The position numbers were made by a program, and so were the translations under genes. Positions 13,558 through 22,745 of a stretch of DNA of 64,000 bases are shown piece after piece. The notes beneath the pieces were generated by a model that saw only the letters and a list, made by a program, of their open reading frames with translations, was not told the origin of the DNA and did no database searches. This DNA comes from Hsuehochloa calcarea (Eukaryota > Streptophyta > Magnoliopsida > Poales > Poaceae), in NCBI GenBank assembly GCA_036346395.1, contig CM070604.1, forward strand, positions 2,455,501 to 2,519,500, written 5' to 3'. Within the stretch, counting starts at the first letter, position 1. Every line of letters begins with the position of its first letter.

Positions 13558-14525
13558 TTCTAAGTTATAGAAGAAAAGTAAGTAAAAAAAAGAGAAGGTA
13601 CTTCTTAACACCTTTTGAAAAGTTCGAAAAAAGCACCTTTTGAAAATTGTGTATGGTATAGTTTACCCTTCCGAGTTTCCGAATAAAAAGTCAAATGCTC
13701 AGTAGTCGCTCGATCAAAACATTCGTGACAGTTCTGCAAAGGAATGTACAAAATGGAAGGAAAAAAACGAAAAATTTACTGAAGATTTCTAGCCATTGTG
13801 CAATATGAGGTAAATAATTCTTCTTTGCTCTATGGACAACCAGCAACAGAGATGCAAGATAAGCAGCCCAATGCACATAACTAGAAATAAGTTTCGAACT
13901 TTCAGCTGCCTTTGTAATCAAGATACCGCTGATTTGTCTTTCTACGTGCTGTACCAGGAACCGTGGCAGACAACGTGCGATACGGGCCTCGATTCTTGCG
14001 CGCAAGAAGCTCACGAAGCGAAGTGCGAGATCCATCGAGCTGGCCGATCTGGACCCTTCTCTGTCCTCCAAACCGGCGTCCGAGCTGTCCGTCGGCCAGG
14101 CGCAGCGCGTCGCCTTAGCCCGCACCCTCGCCAACGACCCGGAGGCATGTTAAGCACACGCATTTCTTTCCATTGTTCATTACCCTTGTTGTGACAGTGT
14201 CTCTCACCGCTTCAGAGATCTTACTGTCGTAGTACAATGCATTTCATCTCAGCCTGGGACTCTGTTGTCGCAGGTGCTCCTTTTGGATGAGCCGACGAGT
14301 GCGTTGGACCCCATATCCACGCAAAACATCGAGGAGGCGATCGTGCGCCTGAAGAAGACGAGGGGGCTCACGACGGTGATGGTCTCTCACAGCGTGAAGC
14401 AGATCCAGCGGATTGCGGATTTGGTGTGCCTTGTGGTCGCCGGCGAGGTCGTGGAGGTGCTCGCGCCGTCGGAGCTGTCTGAAGCCAAGCATCCGATGGC
14501 CCGTCGCTTCCTGGAGCTCAGCTAA
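479..14525 (+). CDS. STAR1: STAR1-like ABC-transporter ATPase gene (three exons, frame broken in exon 2)
   Basis: Stand-alone nucleotide-binding subunit of a bacterial-type ABC transporter. In rice, STAR1 pairs with the membrane protein STAR2, moves UDP-glucose and is required for aluminium tolerance. Seen in the sequence: Walker A GPSGSGKS (residues 70-77), a Q-loop in LFQLPAMFDG, the signature LSVGQ in exon 2, Walker B VLLLDEP and the H-loop VSHS in exon 3. Exons are 479-851, 13958-14144 and 14274-14525. The start at 479 is the only in-frame ATG before the conserved REHLLDV stretch. Intron 1 (852-13957) is 13.1 kb and full of transposons. Exon 2 is one base short (or two long) of the length its flanking intron phases require, so the frame changes just after RYGP. 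As read, the gene would not give full-length protein. The break may be a real null mutation or a sequence error. The family assignment is strong; function is inferred from rice. Confidence 0.9.
852..999 (+). other. 5' part of STAR1-like intron 1
   Basis: Original intron sequence between the donor and the copia insertion. The last five bases before the LTR (agaat, 995-999) match four of five bases after the other LTR (agaac, 11587-11591), as expected of a target-site duplication. Confidence 0.6.
1000..1224 (-). repeat. 3' LTR of the copia element, piece 1
   Basis: Matches 10622-10887 of the other LTR: both begin with TG, share the ggtatatgc block and end in the catcatcacatgattta block. It is interrupted at 1225 by the small element that ends near 2520. 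Confidence 0.82.
1225..2520. mobile_element. Small non-autonomous DNA transposon in the copia LTR
   Basis: The LTR is interrupted here, and the bordering sequences ttattctagg (1215-1224) and ttatttctagg (2521-2531) look like a target duplication of 8-10 bp, as for hAT or Mutator-like elements. Terminal inverted repeats are weak. The element has a GC-rich, gene-like core (about 1420-1900) and an AT-rich part with many ttgttgcaa-type motifs (about 1935-2460). It has no transposase. The superfamily is uncertain. Confidence 0.6.
2521..3065 (-). repeat. 3' LTR of the copia element, piece 2
   Basis: Resumes the LTR match (ctagacatatcaaatgatat and onward) to 10890-11370 of the other LTR. It stops at the left terminus of the CACTA element at 3066. 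Confidence 0.82.
3500..4013 (+). pseudogene. Element-borne open frame with two TAG stops
   Basis: One reading frame runs from MMAYLPILYEHLSSRM (about 3509) to EIACYLRH and a TAG near 4013. It is interrupted only by TAG at about 3626 and TAG at about 3842. The translation looks protein-like (mixed helix-forming composition) rather than random, but I do not recognise the family. It lies between subterminal repeat arrays of the CACTA-type element and may be a gene or captured fragment carried by it. Confidence 0.45.
4260..5840. other. CACTA interior without recognised genes
   Basis: A GC-rich stretch (4265-4560) with proline/arginine-rich frames is followed by AT-rich DNA. The short ORFs have no recognisable domain. 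Confidence 0.4.
5973..6195 (-). repeat. 3' LTR of the copia element, piece 3
   Basis: Matches 11380-11586 (ttgcttcaactaggtaagac through cccataaatt). Read on the minus strand, the LTR starts here with TGCTGG, just after a purine-rich tract. Confidence 0.82.
6196..6212 (-). promoter_or_regulatory. Probable polypurine tract of the copia element
   Basis: On the minus strand this reads as a purine-rich run ending AGGGGGT immediately before the 3' LTR. That is the expected place for the plus-strand priming site of an LTR retrotransposon. Confidence 0.5.
6213..7300 (-). pseudogene. Copia 3' internal region (degraded)
   Basis: Lies between the reverse transcriptase remnant and the polypurine tract, where RNase H should be. 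No open frame survives, and I could not recognise RNase H motifs with confidence. It is assigned by position only. Confidence 0.45.
7301..8499 (-). pseudogene. Copia reverse transcriptase remnant
   Basis: Minus-strand frames show typical copia RT blocks: GCKWVFKKI and YKARLVAKGYTQ (within 7918-8205), HQMDVKT, then LHVDDML (within 7301-7744; the usual motif is YVDDM) and YLASATRPNISFAV near the RT/RNase H border. The blocks lie in different frames with stops between them, so the enzyme is not made. Confidence 0.88.
8500..8702 (-). pseudogene. Copia linker between integrase and reverse transcriptase
   Basis: Degraded coding DNA with no uninterrupted frame. It belongs to the polyprotein by position. 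Confidence 0.5.
8703..9812 (-). pseudogene. Copia protease and integrase remnants
   Basis: At 9546-9812 the minus strand reads WWIDTQANIHVC, a decayed copia protease region in which the usual catalytic D-S-G is not intact. At 9115-9396 it reads WHSHLYHINF, the HHCC zinc-binding start of integrase. At 8703-9038 it reads IRSDRGGEYFS and YSPQSNGVVERKNHTL, carrying an Asp and the Glu of the DDE core. Stops and frame changes separate these parts. Confidence 0.87.
9834..10600 (-). pseudogene. Copia gag remnant with zinc knuckle
   Basis: At 9834-10025 the minus strand encodes CFVCSRTGHCTKKY, a CCHC zinc knuckle whose last Cys is Tyr. Upstream frames (10031-10222 and neighbours) read like the UBN2-type gag of copia elements, for example SLRGNSTTLVINCLT. 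The frame is broken several times. Confidence 0.78.
10622..11586 (-). repeat. 5' LTR of the copia element (intact)
   Basis: Runs from TGTTAG to CTAACA and matches the three pieces of the left LTR along its length. It carries its own 48-bp tandem duplication (10708-10755 and 10756-10803) that the left LTR lacks, so the two LTRs have diverged since insertion. Confidence 0.85.
11587..11759 (+). other. STAR1-like intron 1 between two insertions
   Basis: Non-repetitive intron DNA between the copia LTR and a small transposon. No gene seen. Confidence 0.5.
11760..12544. mobile_element. Non-autonomous hAT-like element with GC-rich core
   Basis: Imperfect inverted ends: the left end reads ggcatgggtgcagctttt and the right end, inverted, reads GCATGTTTGGGACGGCTT, followed on both sides by similar cttctggct-type motifs. 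Flanks ggcctca (11753-11759) and gccctca (12545-12551) suggest a roughly 8-bp target duplication, as in hAT elements. The core holds a degenerate repeat (11925-12045) and a very GC-rich, low-complexity part (12050-12400). No transposase is present. Confidence 0.6.
11925..12045 (+). repeat. Degenerate tandem repeat of an 11-12-base AAC-TAATGGCA-type unit
   Basis: About ten imperfect copies of units such as aactaatggca and aattaacaac follow one another inside the small hAT-like element. Confidence 0.65.
12552..13957 (+). other. 3' part of STAR1-like intron 1
   Basis: AT-rich intron DNA ending in the acceptor gtaccag. Short ORFs here have no recognisable product. It includes a GA microsatellite at 13521-13553. 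Confidence 0.55.
13521..13553 (+). repeat. (GA)n microsatellite
   Basis: About 16 uninterrupted GA units inside STAR1-like intron 1. Such tracts vary in length between individuals. Confidence 0.95.
13958..14144 (+). CDS. STAR1: STAR1-like exon 2, frame broken
   Basis: Begins after the acceptor gtaccag. The first codons read TVADNVRYGP in one frame. From about 13992 the family match (KKLT, then ELADLDPSL, then LSVGQAQRVALARTL) continues in another frame. The exon has 187 bases where the flanking phases (1 in, 0 out) need a length of 3n+2; 187 is 3n+1. The stretch between KKLT and ELADLDP is also poorly conserved, so more than one indel is possible. It ends in DPE with an unusual GC donor (gcatgt). 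Confidence 0.85.
14145..14273 (+). other. STAR1-like intron 2 with a GC-AG border
   Basis: 129-base intron between codons for DPE and VLLLDEP. The donor is gcatgt rather than GT; the acceptor is tgtcgcag. The nearest GT (gttaag, four bases on) would break the frame into Walker B. Confidence 0.75.
14274..14525 (+). CDS. STAR1: STAR1-like exon 3 (Walker B to stop)
   Basis: Starts after tgtcgcag with VLLLDEPTSALDP (Walker B and D-loop), contains the switch His in VSHSVKQ and ends FLELS then TAA. The 83 codons are uninterrupted, and conservation is high to the last residue. This argues that the gene was functional until recently. Confidence 0.92.
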   Translation: MLLLDEPTSALDPISTQNIEEAIVRLKKTRGLTTVMVSHSVKQIQRIADLVCLVVAGEVVEVLAPSELSEAKHPMARRFLELS

Positions 14526-15549
14526 AGATTGATCGCCCCCTCGAATTTTGATCGATCTCCTCTGAATGGGCGGGAGGAAGATCTACGTATATGTTGGTAA
14601 TTTGTGTAATTCGGATGTGTGGATGTAATCTTGACACGATGCATGCTGTGTGCACTTTGGTGTGAAATCAGGTGGTCAGCTGATTTTATCTAATGTTTTA
14701 TCTTCTATGTGCATAAAGGTCTTTTTGTTGGCTAAGAATGTGTGTAAAATAAAAGACTGTCCAATGAATTTGCTCTGTTCTTTTATCCTATTGCCGCTGA
14801 CCTCAAATGTCGGTAGTTTCGCCTGTAACACTACTGACAAAAGGGTATATATGTAGTAAATCTTAACTCAAAGTACCAATTAATATAGAGTCAACTACAT
14901 GTTATAGCATCGATGCTAAATAGTGGGTATTCTCGTACCCTTTATTATAAGATGGTCAAACAATAGATGAGAGGGCCAAGCAGTAGAGAGGGGTAGAGAA
15001 CCCCTTACAAGTGCCCATGACCATGAGGCTATACATATAGAGGAGAGAGGGAGGCAATTCCCCATCTTGCCCCTTGGATACATGTCTAAATTAGGGGTAG
15101 CGTGGTACATTTTCCTTGGTACAATTTGGTAATTGATACATGCACATACATGCATTTTCCGGGGCTCACTATGCATTCCCAACGGCCTTAGAGGTTAGGA
15201 CACCCCTGCAAAACTACATACATGAACTACTTATGCCCTCGTAACGTGAACATGTAAAGAATGCATAATGCGAACTACATCACCAATATTTACATACAAA
15301 CATAAATCTCAAATGAAAAAGCCATGTAGCACAACCACCAGTGTCAAGAAAATTCAGCTACTTAATCTCTCCTCATAAACAACATCTACATCAACAAATA
15401 AACAAATCATGGATAATTTATCCATTTGTTTCAGTCATCAAACCAATCAATGATCGACAGAACAAAGAAAGCAACAAACCGGAACATCAGATCACAAAAA
15501 GATCAGACAATTCAAACCACACATCAGCCACTGGAGCTTTCCCTCCAAA
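14526..15549. other. Convergent 3' regions of the STAR1-like and calmodulin-binding-like genes
   Basis: The two genes face each other here, so both 3' UTRs must lie in this kilobase. No ORF with a recognisable product and no strong repeat is visible. Poly(A) sites cannot be placed with confidence. Confidence 0.5.
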
Positions 15550-17112
15550 TCAGCTCGACTTGCCCGGGCTGGTGTCCATGACGGTTTCAAACGCCCCCAC
15601 CAGCGCCTTCACCTTGCTCTTCCTCTTCTCCAGCAGCTTGCTCTTGGCCTCTTCTATCACGTCGTTGCTCCGCGCCACCTCCTTCTTCTTCGGCTGCTCC
15701 TCGTCCGACCGCTTCTCCATCGCTGTCTTCACCTTGCTCCCCTTGAACGTTAACCCCGCTGCCTCCGGGATCGTCGCCATTGATGTCCCCTCCTTCTTGA
15801 CAGCTCCTTTCACCGGCGTCGTTGGTTCTGAAGCACTTGGTAGCGTCTCGACCACTGCCTTATACTTGTTGATAGCTTCTTTCACCGGCGTTACGGGCTC
15901 CGAAGCGCTCACTTGCGCCTTGGTCACCGTCTCCACATCGTCGAGAGCTTCTTTCAGCAGCGTTGCCGGTTCTGATGAGGCGCTCGATTCCATGGCCATT
16001 TCTGCCTCTTCGGGGACTTCCTCTTGCTTCTCGGTAGCCGCAGATTGTACCTTTGGTTCTTCAGAGATTACACTCGTTTCAGAGTTCTCCATGATCTCTT
16101 CGGGTTTTAGTGCCTCCTCTTGCTGCCTCTCCTCGGCCTTAGTCTCCTCGACGACCGTCTCTTCGACCGTACTGGTTGCCGGTTCATCTTGCCCGTTGGG
16201 CGTTGCTGACTCCTTCGCTGCTGCTTCTACAACGGAGGCCGGTGGCAGCTCATCCTCTGCATTCAGAGTTTCCGTTCCTGTATCTACAACGACACCGGTT
16301 TGCGGCTTCTCTTCGGGCTGCGGCGTCTCCAGTACGTTCACGGCTTCAGACTCCTCCTGTTCGACCTTTTCCTCCTCGACGGCCTCATCCTTCTCCGCTT
16401 CTCCTCTCGGCTCCTCTGAGGTGACCTGCTCCTCTTGACCCCTTTCCTCCTCTGTCGTGATGTCAGTACTGACAACTTCTTGCGACGTCGCCTCCTGCTG
16501 TTCATTTTGCTCAGCTTTGGGCTCCACAACAACCTCCTCTTCTTGCACGGCGGGAGGTGATTCGGAAGGCGTTTCAGGTTGTTGTTGGTGCTCCTCCACC
16601 TCCACGGACAGGACTCTCGTTGTCTCAGTCTTGGTCTCTGCGGAAGCACCGGCTCCCACCTTGCCGGACGCCGAGATCGCCGGGACGGCCACCTCCTTGC
16701 TCTTCTTGCAGCGGGACTTGCTGCCTTTGATGGCATTGGACGCCCTCTGCATCAGCTGCTTCGGCGACACCGCGGACCATCGCGACGTGGCCGCCGCCGC
16801 CTTGTCCTTGTTGGGAGCGATCGGCCGTGGCGCTATCACCGGCTGCACCGGCGACTTGTCAGTGGACCGCTTCGGCTCGACGGCGGGGTCCTTTGAGGAG
16901 GATGACGAGGAGGAGGAGGAGCTGTGCAGGGACGAGCTTACGGTTGGGCGCAAGAAGGATGGCACCGGTTTGTCGGACGTTGGGGAGGCGCTGACAGAAG
17001 TGCGGGCGGGTTGGCGGGAGGAGTCTGAGCTGCGCGGGCTCGACGGGGGTCTGCCGCTCGTGCTTCTTGGTCGTGTGCCGTCTCGCGACTGCGGCGATGG
17101 CCGTGTGGCCAT
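15550..17112 (-). CDS. Glu-rich protein with C-terminal calmodulin-binding-type helix
   Basis: Single-exon, 520-residue hydrophilic protein. The N-terminal 80 residues are Ser/Pro-rich with a 10-Ser run. A basic patch follows around residues 115-145 (QLMQRASNAIKGSKSRCKKS), then a long Glu/Val/Thr-rich, probably disordered middle. Three imperfect repeats (SASSEPATLLKEAL, SASEPVTPVKEAI, SASEPTTPVKGAV) lie at about residues 370-460. The C-terminus KRKSKVKALVGAFETVMD resembles the basic amphipathic helix that ends plant calmodulin-binding-domain proteins (CaM_binding family), so Ca2+/calmodulin binding is likely but inferred. No signal peptide or membrane segment is seen. The start at 17112 is the first ATG of the frame. 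A possible 5'-UTR intron (minus strand: donor TTCGAG/gtatgc near 17993, acceptor tttgacag near 17147) is unproven. Confidence 0.82.
   Translation of the reverse strand: MATRPSPQSRDGTRPRSTSGRPPSSPRSSDSSRQPARTSVSASPTSDKPVPSFLRPTVSSSLHSSSSSSSSSSKDPAVEPKRSTDKSPVQPVIAPRPIAPNKDKAAAATSRWSAVSPKQLMQRASNAIKGSKSRCKKSKEVAVPAISASGKVGAGASAETKTETTRVLSVEVEEHQQQPETPSESPPAVQEEEVVVEPKAEQNEQQEATSQEVVSTDITTEEERGQEEQVTSEEPRGEAEKDEAVEEEKVEQEESEAVNVLETPQPEEKPQTGVVVDTGTETLNAEDELPPASVVEAAAKESATPNGQDEPATSTVEETVVEETKAEERQQEEALKPEEIMENSETSVISEEPKVQSAATEKQEEVPEEAEMAMESSASSEPATLLKEALDDVETVTKAQVSASEPVTPVKEAINKYKAVVETLPSASEPTTPVKGAVKKEGTSMATIPEAAGLTFKGSKVKTAMEKRSDEEQPKKKEVARSNDVIEEAKSKLLEKRKSKVKALVGAFETVMDTSPGKSS
15730..16000 (-). 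repeat. Three in-frame coding repeats of about 28 codons
   Basis: Each unit encodes S-A-S-(S)-E-P-x-T-x-x-K-x-A followed by a charged spacer. They lie just before the C-terminal basic helix. The DNA copies have diverged, so the repeats are old. Confidence 0.7.
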
Positions 17113-20100
17113 GGGCTGTTTCTGGTGCGAAACAAAGCAAAGATATCTGTCAAATCATTGATTCTTCAGGAGCATATGAGTACAAGGCAGAATAAGCCAT
17201 GTTTTGGAAATTGTTGAGCTATTATTTTGTTTGGAAGCTTTGTCGTTGACCTTGAGATGTTGTTTGGCAACATGCTTACCACTGATTTATGTCCCAGACA
17301 TGCAGAATGTTAAACTGAATTTTTTGTTTGCCTTCTTTTTGTTAATTTCCGTTTTTTTTTGTGTCTTCTGATTTGTTATTGGGATCATATGCGGAAATTT
17401 GTAATCATTTGACACGATAAAACACTCCTTGCACGTTGTGGAGCCATTGCCGCCTTTTTAGTTTCACTCCGCCTTTCTTATATATATCATTTGTGCTGCA
17501 ATATTTTCTTCAATTGTCGAAACATTTCCATTCACATAATAGTGTTGTACTCCTAGAACACTCTGTTAAACTACTTGTACAACAGGCTGGTAAGGGTTTG
17601 GCTATTCTCTAATTTGATTGACTATTGTACTTCCGCGCTTATGATTCAAAAAACTGAACTTTTTTTGCAGTAAGACAAATTTAGATACTTTTGGGGTTCA
17701 TAAAATGTAAACACAAATCATTAGTTCTTCTTTTGCAAAGGTACTATGATATTTTTTATTACAGATATGCAGGAGAGAACTATATACTGATTCTACTGGA
17801 AAAAAACTTTGTTTTAGAGGGTGACAACATCAGTTGAATCACATGTAACCTGAGAATATAAGAAAGGAAATTGATGGCCCAAAATCCAAATGCGTCTTGG
17901 AGTAGTAACGTAATCAAATTGACAAGACCAACCAAGATTTGCCATGAAACAAGGCAATAAATTCTTTGGAAAAAGATCAAGGACATCAGCATACCTCGAA
18001 CCCTATGAAATCAATTCATGGTTGTTTGACCAACACCGGCATGAACCATGAACACATGATAGTTTTGCATGTCTCAAACTAAGAGGAAGAGAGAAACTCC
18101 GTACCCTTTTAAGCTTGAGATGGCCAGAAACGGCCTGGGGAGGGAAAGGGTAAAGGGGAGAGAGGTAGAAGGCAACAGGATGAGAGAAAGCCGGGCAACA
18201 GAAGAGCCCCATGTTTCCAAACAGACCTTGTCAAATAGTTGCAACTGTATGGCCAATAGTGGACACCTGGTGAAGCATCCATCCTCTTACAGTTTCTCTT
18301 CGTTTTGGCTATTTTTAAACAGCCATAGCTGCAGAGTTACCAAGCCTCGTCCCAGGGAAACTGGAGTTTACCTACTCTTTGTTCCTAAGGAAAGAAGGTT
18401 TAACAATGCTGCTCAACCGTTTGTTTTTCAGAAATTTACCAATAAGCACGTCCATTTTCACATTAAAGATCATGGTTCTTCCATCGAAAGATTGCGAGAT
18501 CAGGTTAGTGTGCGGGAGCTCGTCGTCAAGCGCGATCGTGCAGGAGGAGAGCCTAAGCCAAACGGTACATGTAATGCAAACTTGTAGTGGAAAAAACGGA
18601 AGACAGAATCATTCGATGGCGGAAGCAAGATGGTACACATTAAGAGTGACAAGATCAAAATTTTCCGGAGAGAAAACGCACCCTAGTTCAAGGAAGAAGA
18701 AGAAGAAAACCGGCCGGTTGAACGCCATCGGCGTGGGCATTTCTTCTGCCACTGCGTGGGCTATGGCCTTTGTTCCGCACGGGCCGTTGGGCTATTTCTG
18801 TGACGCCCCACTCTGGTCGAAGAAGGGTTCTCCAACCATCCGCCGCGGGATGCGGCTCGATGGTTCTTCGCGCCCCCTCTGATCCTCTCCCAAGGCCGGT
18901 GCCGGCCTCCCGACGTCGCCGTCGAAGACACGAACAGTCGGGCACGCATGAATGCTGCACTTGCACCTGGCTGAAGCAATGGCGGATCGGCGCCGGTGCC
19001 GCCCGCCCTTTCGTTCTTGTTTAGCCAACGAGCTGTTAAGGATCTTGCCCTTATCCACCGAGCGCACCTTATTACGCATCAAGGATTGTCGTAGAACAAG
19101 TCGATCGTAAATGTTACAGCTTGATGAACTTTCCCTCGCACAAGTCATCGAACCATCTCTAATCGCAAAAAAAAAAAAAAAAAAGTTAGCCCGTGTCGCA
19201 GTCGCAGAACATAAAATAATCAGATGAACCACGGAAGAACTACTGAATCAACAACTTGTAGGATCTGCGGTCTGACACCTTCTGTTTTCTTCGTTGACTC
19301 GAATCAATTATGCCGTGTGCCCTTTCTGGCTACTGCCTCTCCGGGTTGGAGCGTGCCAAGCGAGCAAGCCCCTGTGCTGTACACTGTACAGCTATGAACA
19401 GCTCGAACACTAACTCGTCAATCAACACGCGTACTTTTGACCTAATCTTTGAGCTGGCAGAGCGGAAAGACGCACTCGCTCGGGTGGCTGGCTCGTACCG
19501 AACGGCAAGTGCGCCATCAATTTGCGTAGGCCCATGGCCGGATACGGCGTATTTGCCGCGCCGCGTGGGCGTGGAGTGGGCGCGCACCCAACGCCGTTCT
19601 GAATTCCATGCGTTTGCCCGGAAACACGGTGTTTTTCAGGATTTCAGGTATGTCATGCACGCATCTCTCAACATGAAACGCTGCGACAAAACCACGGCTC
19701 GGTGGTCTGCACATGCATTGATCGCACCCGGCACAAGCACGGCTCGGACTTCTGCTTGTTTCAATCCAGGTCGTGATTAAAGAGGATACCTGTGCATAAT
19801 TTACGCTGCAAGATTAGAAAGCTTGTCTCCTGACAGAATCCCATAATCTGGCTCGTGCGATCTTCATTAGTGTCTCCTATTGGAATTGATCCATTCCTTT
19901 CCGCGTTCGAGCTCACATCTCCCTGTCTGCCATCATCAAATGCAGCAATCATATTCTGAAGCCAGACGCATTCTGCTAGCTAGTTCAGTATATTTGGGAT
20001 CGATTTGGAGATGGTCAGGCCGTCAGGTGAACAATTAGCTATACTATGGTTTCAACTTTCAATAATGAAATCGGAGGGCATCCTCCTGTTTTGATAATAA

Positions 20101-20500
20101 GTTCAGGGTTCCATTTAATCCTTAATTATATAATGAAAAAACTTGCCATGCATTGCGATGTATCCACTCATTTAATTACATTATTTGGAAAAGATAGTCA
20201 TTATGTTTTTCAATATCAGAATTGTTTATACTAAAATATTGTTCTCATTATGTATTTCAAGTTACATCGAATCATTTTTCAGTCAGTAAACACCCTCACT
20301 CTTCATAATATGTCAGTAATAGCCAAATTGGTATATATTTTGTTTGTTTCGGTCACAACTTCAGACGAATACCTTTTCTTTACAACACTCGTACTGAAAT
20401 AGTGAAGCTCAAACTTCAATCCACCCTGTAAAACATCATATCGCTAATTTAACTGACGACATAGATCTTTATTTTTTTAATATTAAAATTTAGAAAACCG
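17113..20500. other. Intergenic region upstream of the calmodulin-binding-like gene
   Basis: It should include the minus-strand promoter and leader of the gene ending at 15550. AT-rich at 17160-18000 and more GC-rich at 18500-19650. ORFs of up to 172 codons occur (for example 18069-18587 and 19310-19780), but none has a recognisable domain and they overlap ORFs on the other strand. A run of about 17 A residues lies near 19169-19185, perhaps a retroposed tail. No gene is called. Confidence 0.5.
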
Positions 20501-20832
20501 CCATATCAAATACCGATAGGGATCCCGCAAGTCCATGTCACCGTTCCAAATGGTGACACAACTCACTTTTATTCTGACAAAACTCACTTTTATTCAGAAA
20601 AAAAGAAAGAGAGGAGGGAAAGAAGAGGAGCAGAGAGGAGGAGAGAGGCTAGCGAAGCACTGCCTGTCCGGTCACTCACCTTTCAGGTAATTTTTTTAAC
20701 CAGATGAATTACATAGTTTTTGATATACGGTTACGTAGTGTAGTATGTTGTACATAATCTTTTTTGTGGATAGTTTAGTTTTAGATATGTGGTTAATCAT
20801 GAAAATTTTGTTTACAGTGCATTACGTCAAAT

Positions 20833-22745
20833 ATGTCGGGCACCACTAACTTTAAAATTTACTACGGTCAGGGGACTATTTTTGAGGGTTCCGAGGGATT
20901 CATTTGTGTTATTTTCAATCGGCGACAATGACCCTAACAAGACCAGAGCAGCGTACATGGAGCGCTGTGATGCGATGGTTGTTCTACTCGTTCGATTAGG
21001 ACTATGATGTGTATGATCTGAGGTTGAGTTGCCTTGCCAACCAAGCACCATAGGCACATATTGGGAGTTAGTGCAGCTCAAGGGAATAAGGTTATGACAA
21101 TCATATGTACGCAGGGCGAGAGAGGAACGGTGGAATTTGATCATTCTGGTCTAGGCATATGCCAAGCCCACTTCTGCATCGACGGCTGAACAAAAAGGGG
21201 GTGGTGATGCCGAAGAAGTCGAGGATTCCAGCCACATCGCGGCGCACACAATGGTCGAAGGTCCGAGAGTAGCTGATTTTGTCGATGAAAACCATGTGGA
21301 AGGAACTTCTTCAGTTAAGCAAGCTAGTGGGCTTGCTGACGAGGGTGAGGAGCTAGAAGCCATAGTGCAAAGGATGGATCTTGAAGACTAGGACTACATG
21401 GCATTATCAGAAGATGAAGAATCCGACGATGAGTATGATGTGCACCAGCAGACGGTTCCATCCGAGTGGAATACATACTAGTTTGACAACCTCGTCGTTA
21501 ACGAAGGCTCCCACGTGCCAAGGGAGTACGACCAGAGCGAGGTTAGTCAATGAGCTATGTACAAATGCAAGGAGGTCGTGCAGGAGGTGGTCAAATTATA
21601 GGCCTTGTCGGTGCGGCGTACATTCACAATCGTCAAGTCTAACCCAAGATGCTATGACGGGAAGTGAGACCTGGAGGGATGCTCTTGGCGAGTGCATACA
21701 TTTCAGCCTAAGTGAGACACCTATTGGAAATTCTCTATAGTGGTCCCTCACATATGTGTGGTCGTTGAGTTAGTGCAGTCCCACAGGATCCTGTCATCAG
21801 GCTTCATCGCGAACCTCATGTATGATGAGATCGTGAATAATCTAGATTTTGAGCCACGATCCATCATTCGGGCGATTACGGCAGGGTTCCAGTACACAGT
21901 CAACTATGCCAAGGCATGAAGGGCAAAACAAAAGGCATTGGAATCAATGTTCGGTACATTCGAGGACTCCTACCACAACTTTCTCGGGCTACTCCGAGTC
22001 ATATAAGATAAGAATCCCGGCACTCATGTCGACATTCAAAATTCCACACAACCGAAGTGGGCCAATAAGAGGGTATTGAAGTGAGCATTCTTCTCCTTTG
22101 GTCCATGCATCAATGCATTCCGGCACTGCCACCATCTAATCTTGTGCATGGATGGCACATTCCTGAGTGAAAAGTATAAGGGCTGGATACTGACTGCAAT
22201 AGCGATGGATGGGAACAATAATATTCTTCCCGTGACATTCGCTTTAGTTGAAAGCGAGAACACAAACATCTAGTTGTAGTTTCTGAGGAATTTGAGGATT
22301 TCTGTTGTACAACGTCGTCCTAACGAATACATCATATATGATCGACATGTGGGTCTGTTGAGTGCAACAACTCAGCTACAACAAGGAGAGAACGAACCAC
22401 TTCCATGGGTGGATCTGCAAAGTAGGTGGTGCATGAGGCACTTGGGTGCAAACTTCTGCAAGGTATTCCGCAACAAGGACTCAATGAACCTAATCAAACG
22501 GTTGTGCAACCAGAATCAGCAGAGAAAGTTTTAAGCGCTCTGAAAGATTCTGGATGAGTGAACCCAGACACAAAGAAGGGAGGCAGTGAAAAAGGCCGCC
22601 CAAGCGCTGACCAGGTCCCCAAAGTATTGCCACAGCTACCCACAGATGATCCTAGTGTGGTGAGGAAGACAGGGGCGCAGGTGAAATGCTTCTCGAACTG
22701 GATTGAGCACGAGCCTAAGGAGAAGTGGTCGCTGCTAGAGAACCC
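20833..22745 (+). pseudogene. MULE transposase, N-terminal and catalytic part (copy 1)
   Basis: The frame begins MSGTTNFKIYYGQGT at 20833. Recognisable family blocks are SFGPCINAFRHC, MDGTFLSEKYKGW, AIAMDGNNNILPVTFALVES (the MULE transposase domain, with the catalytic Asp in MDGT), WCMRHLGANF and NWIEHEPKEKWSLL. Many in-frame TGA and TAG codons and some frameshifts interrupt it. Several replace codons for Trp, Arg or Gln, as expected from C-to-T decay of methylated DNA. The frame is cut at about 22745, where the next conserved block should be. Confidence 0.85.

Noticed and set aside
15341..17161. Plus-strand ORFs of 365 and 234 codons
   Set aside because: Antisense of the calmodulin-binding-like gene; Ser-rich translations mirror its Glu codons.
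18069..18587. 172-codon plus-strand ORF between genes
   Set aside because: No domain, overlaps opposite-strand ORFs, no splice or promoter support; listed only as intergenic.
19310..19780. 156-codon plus-strand ORF
   Set aside because: No recognised family and an equally open reverse strand; a cDNA match would change this.
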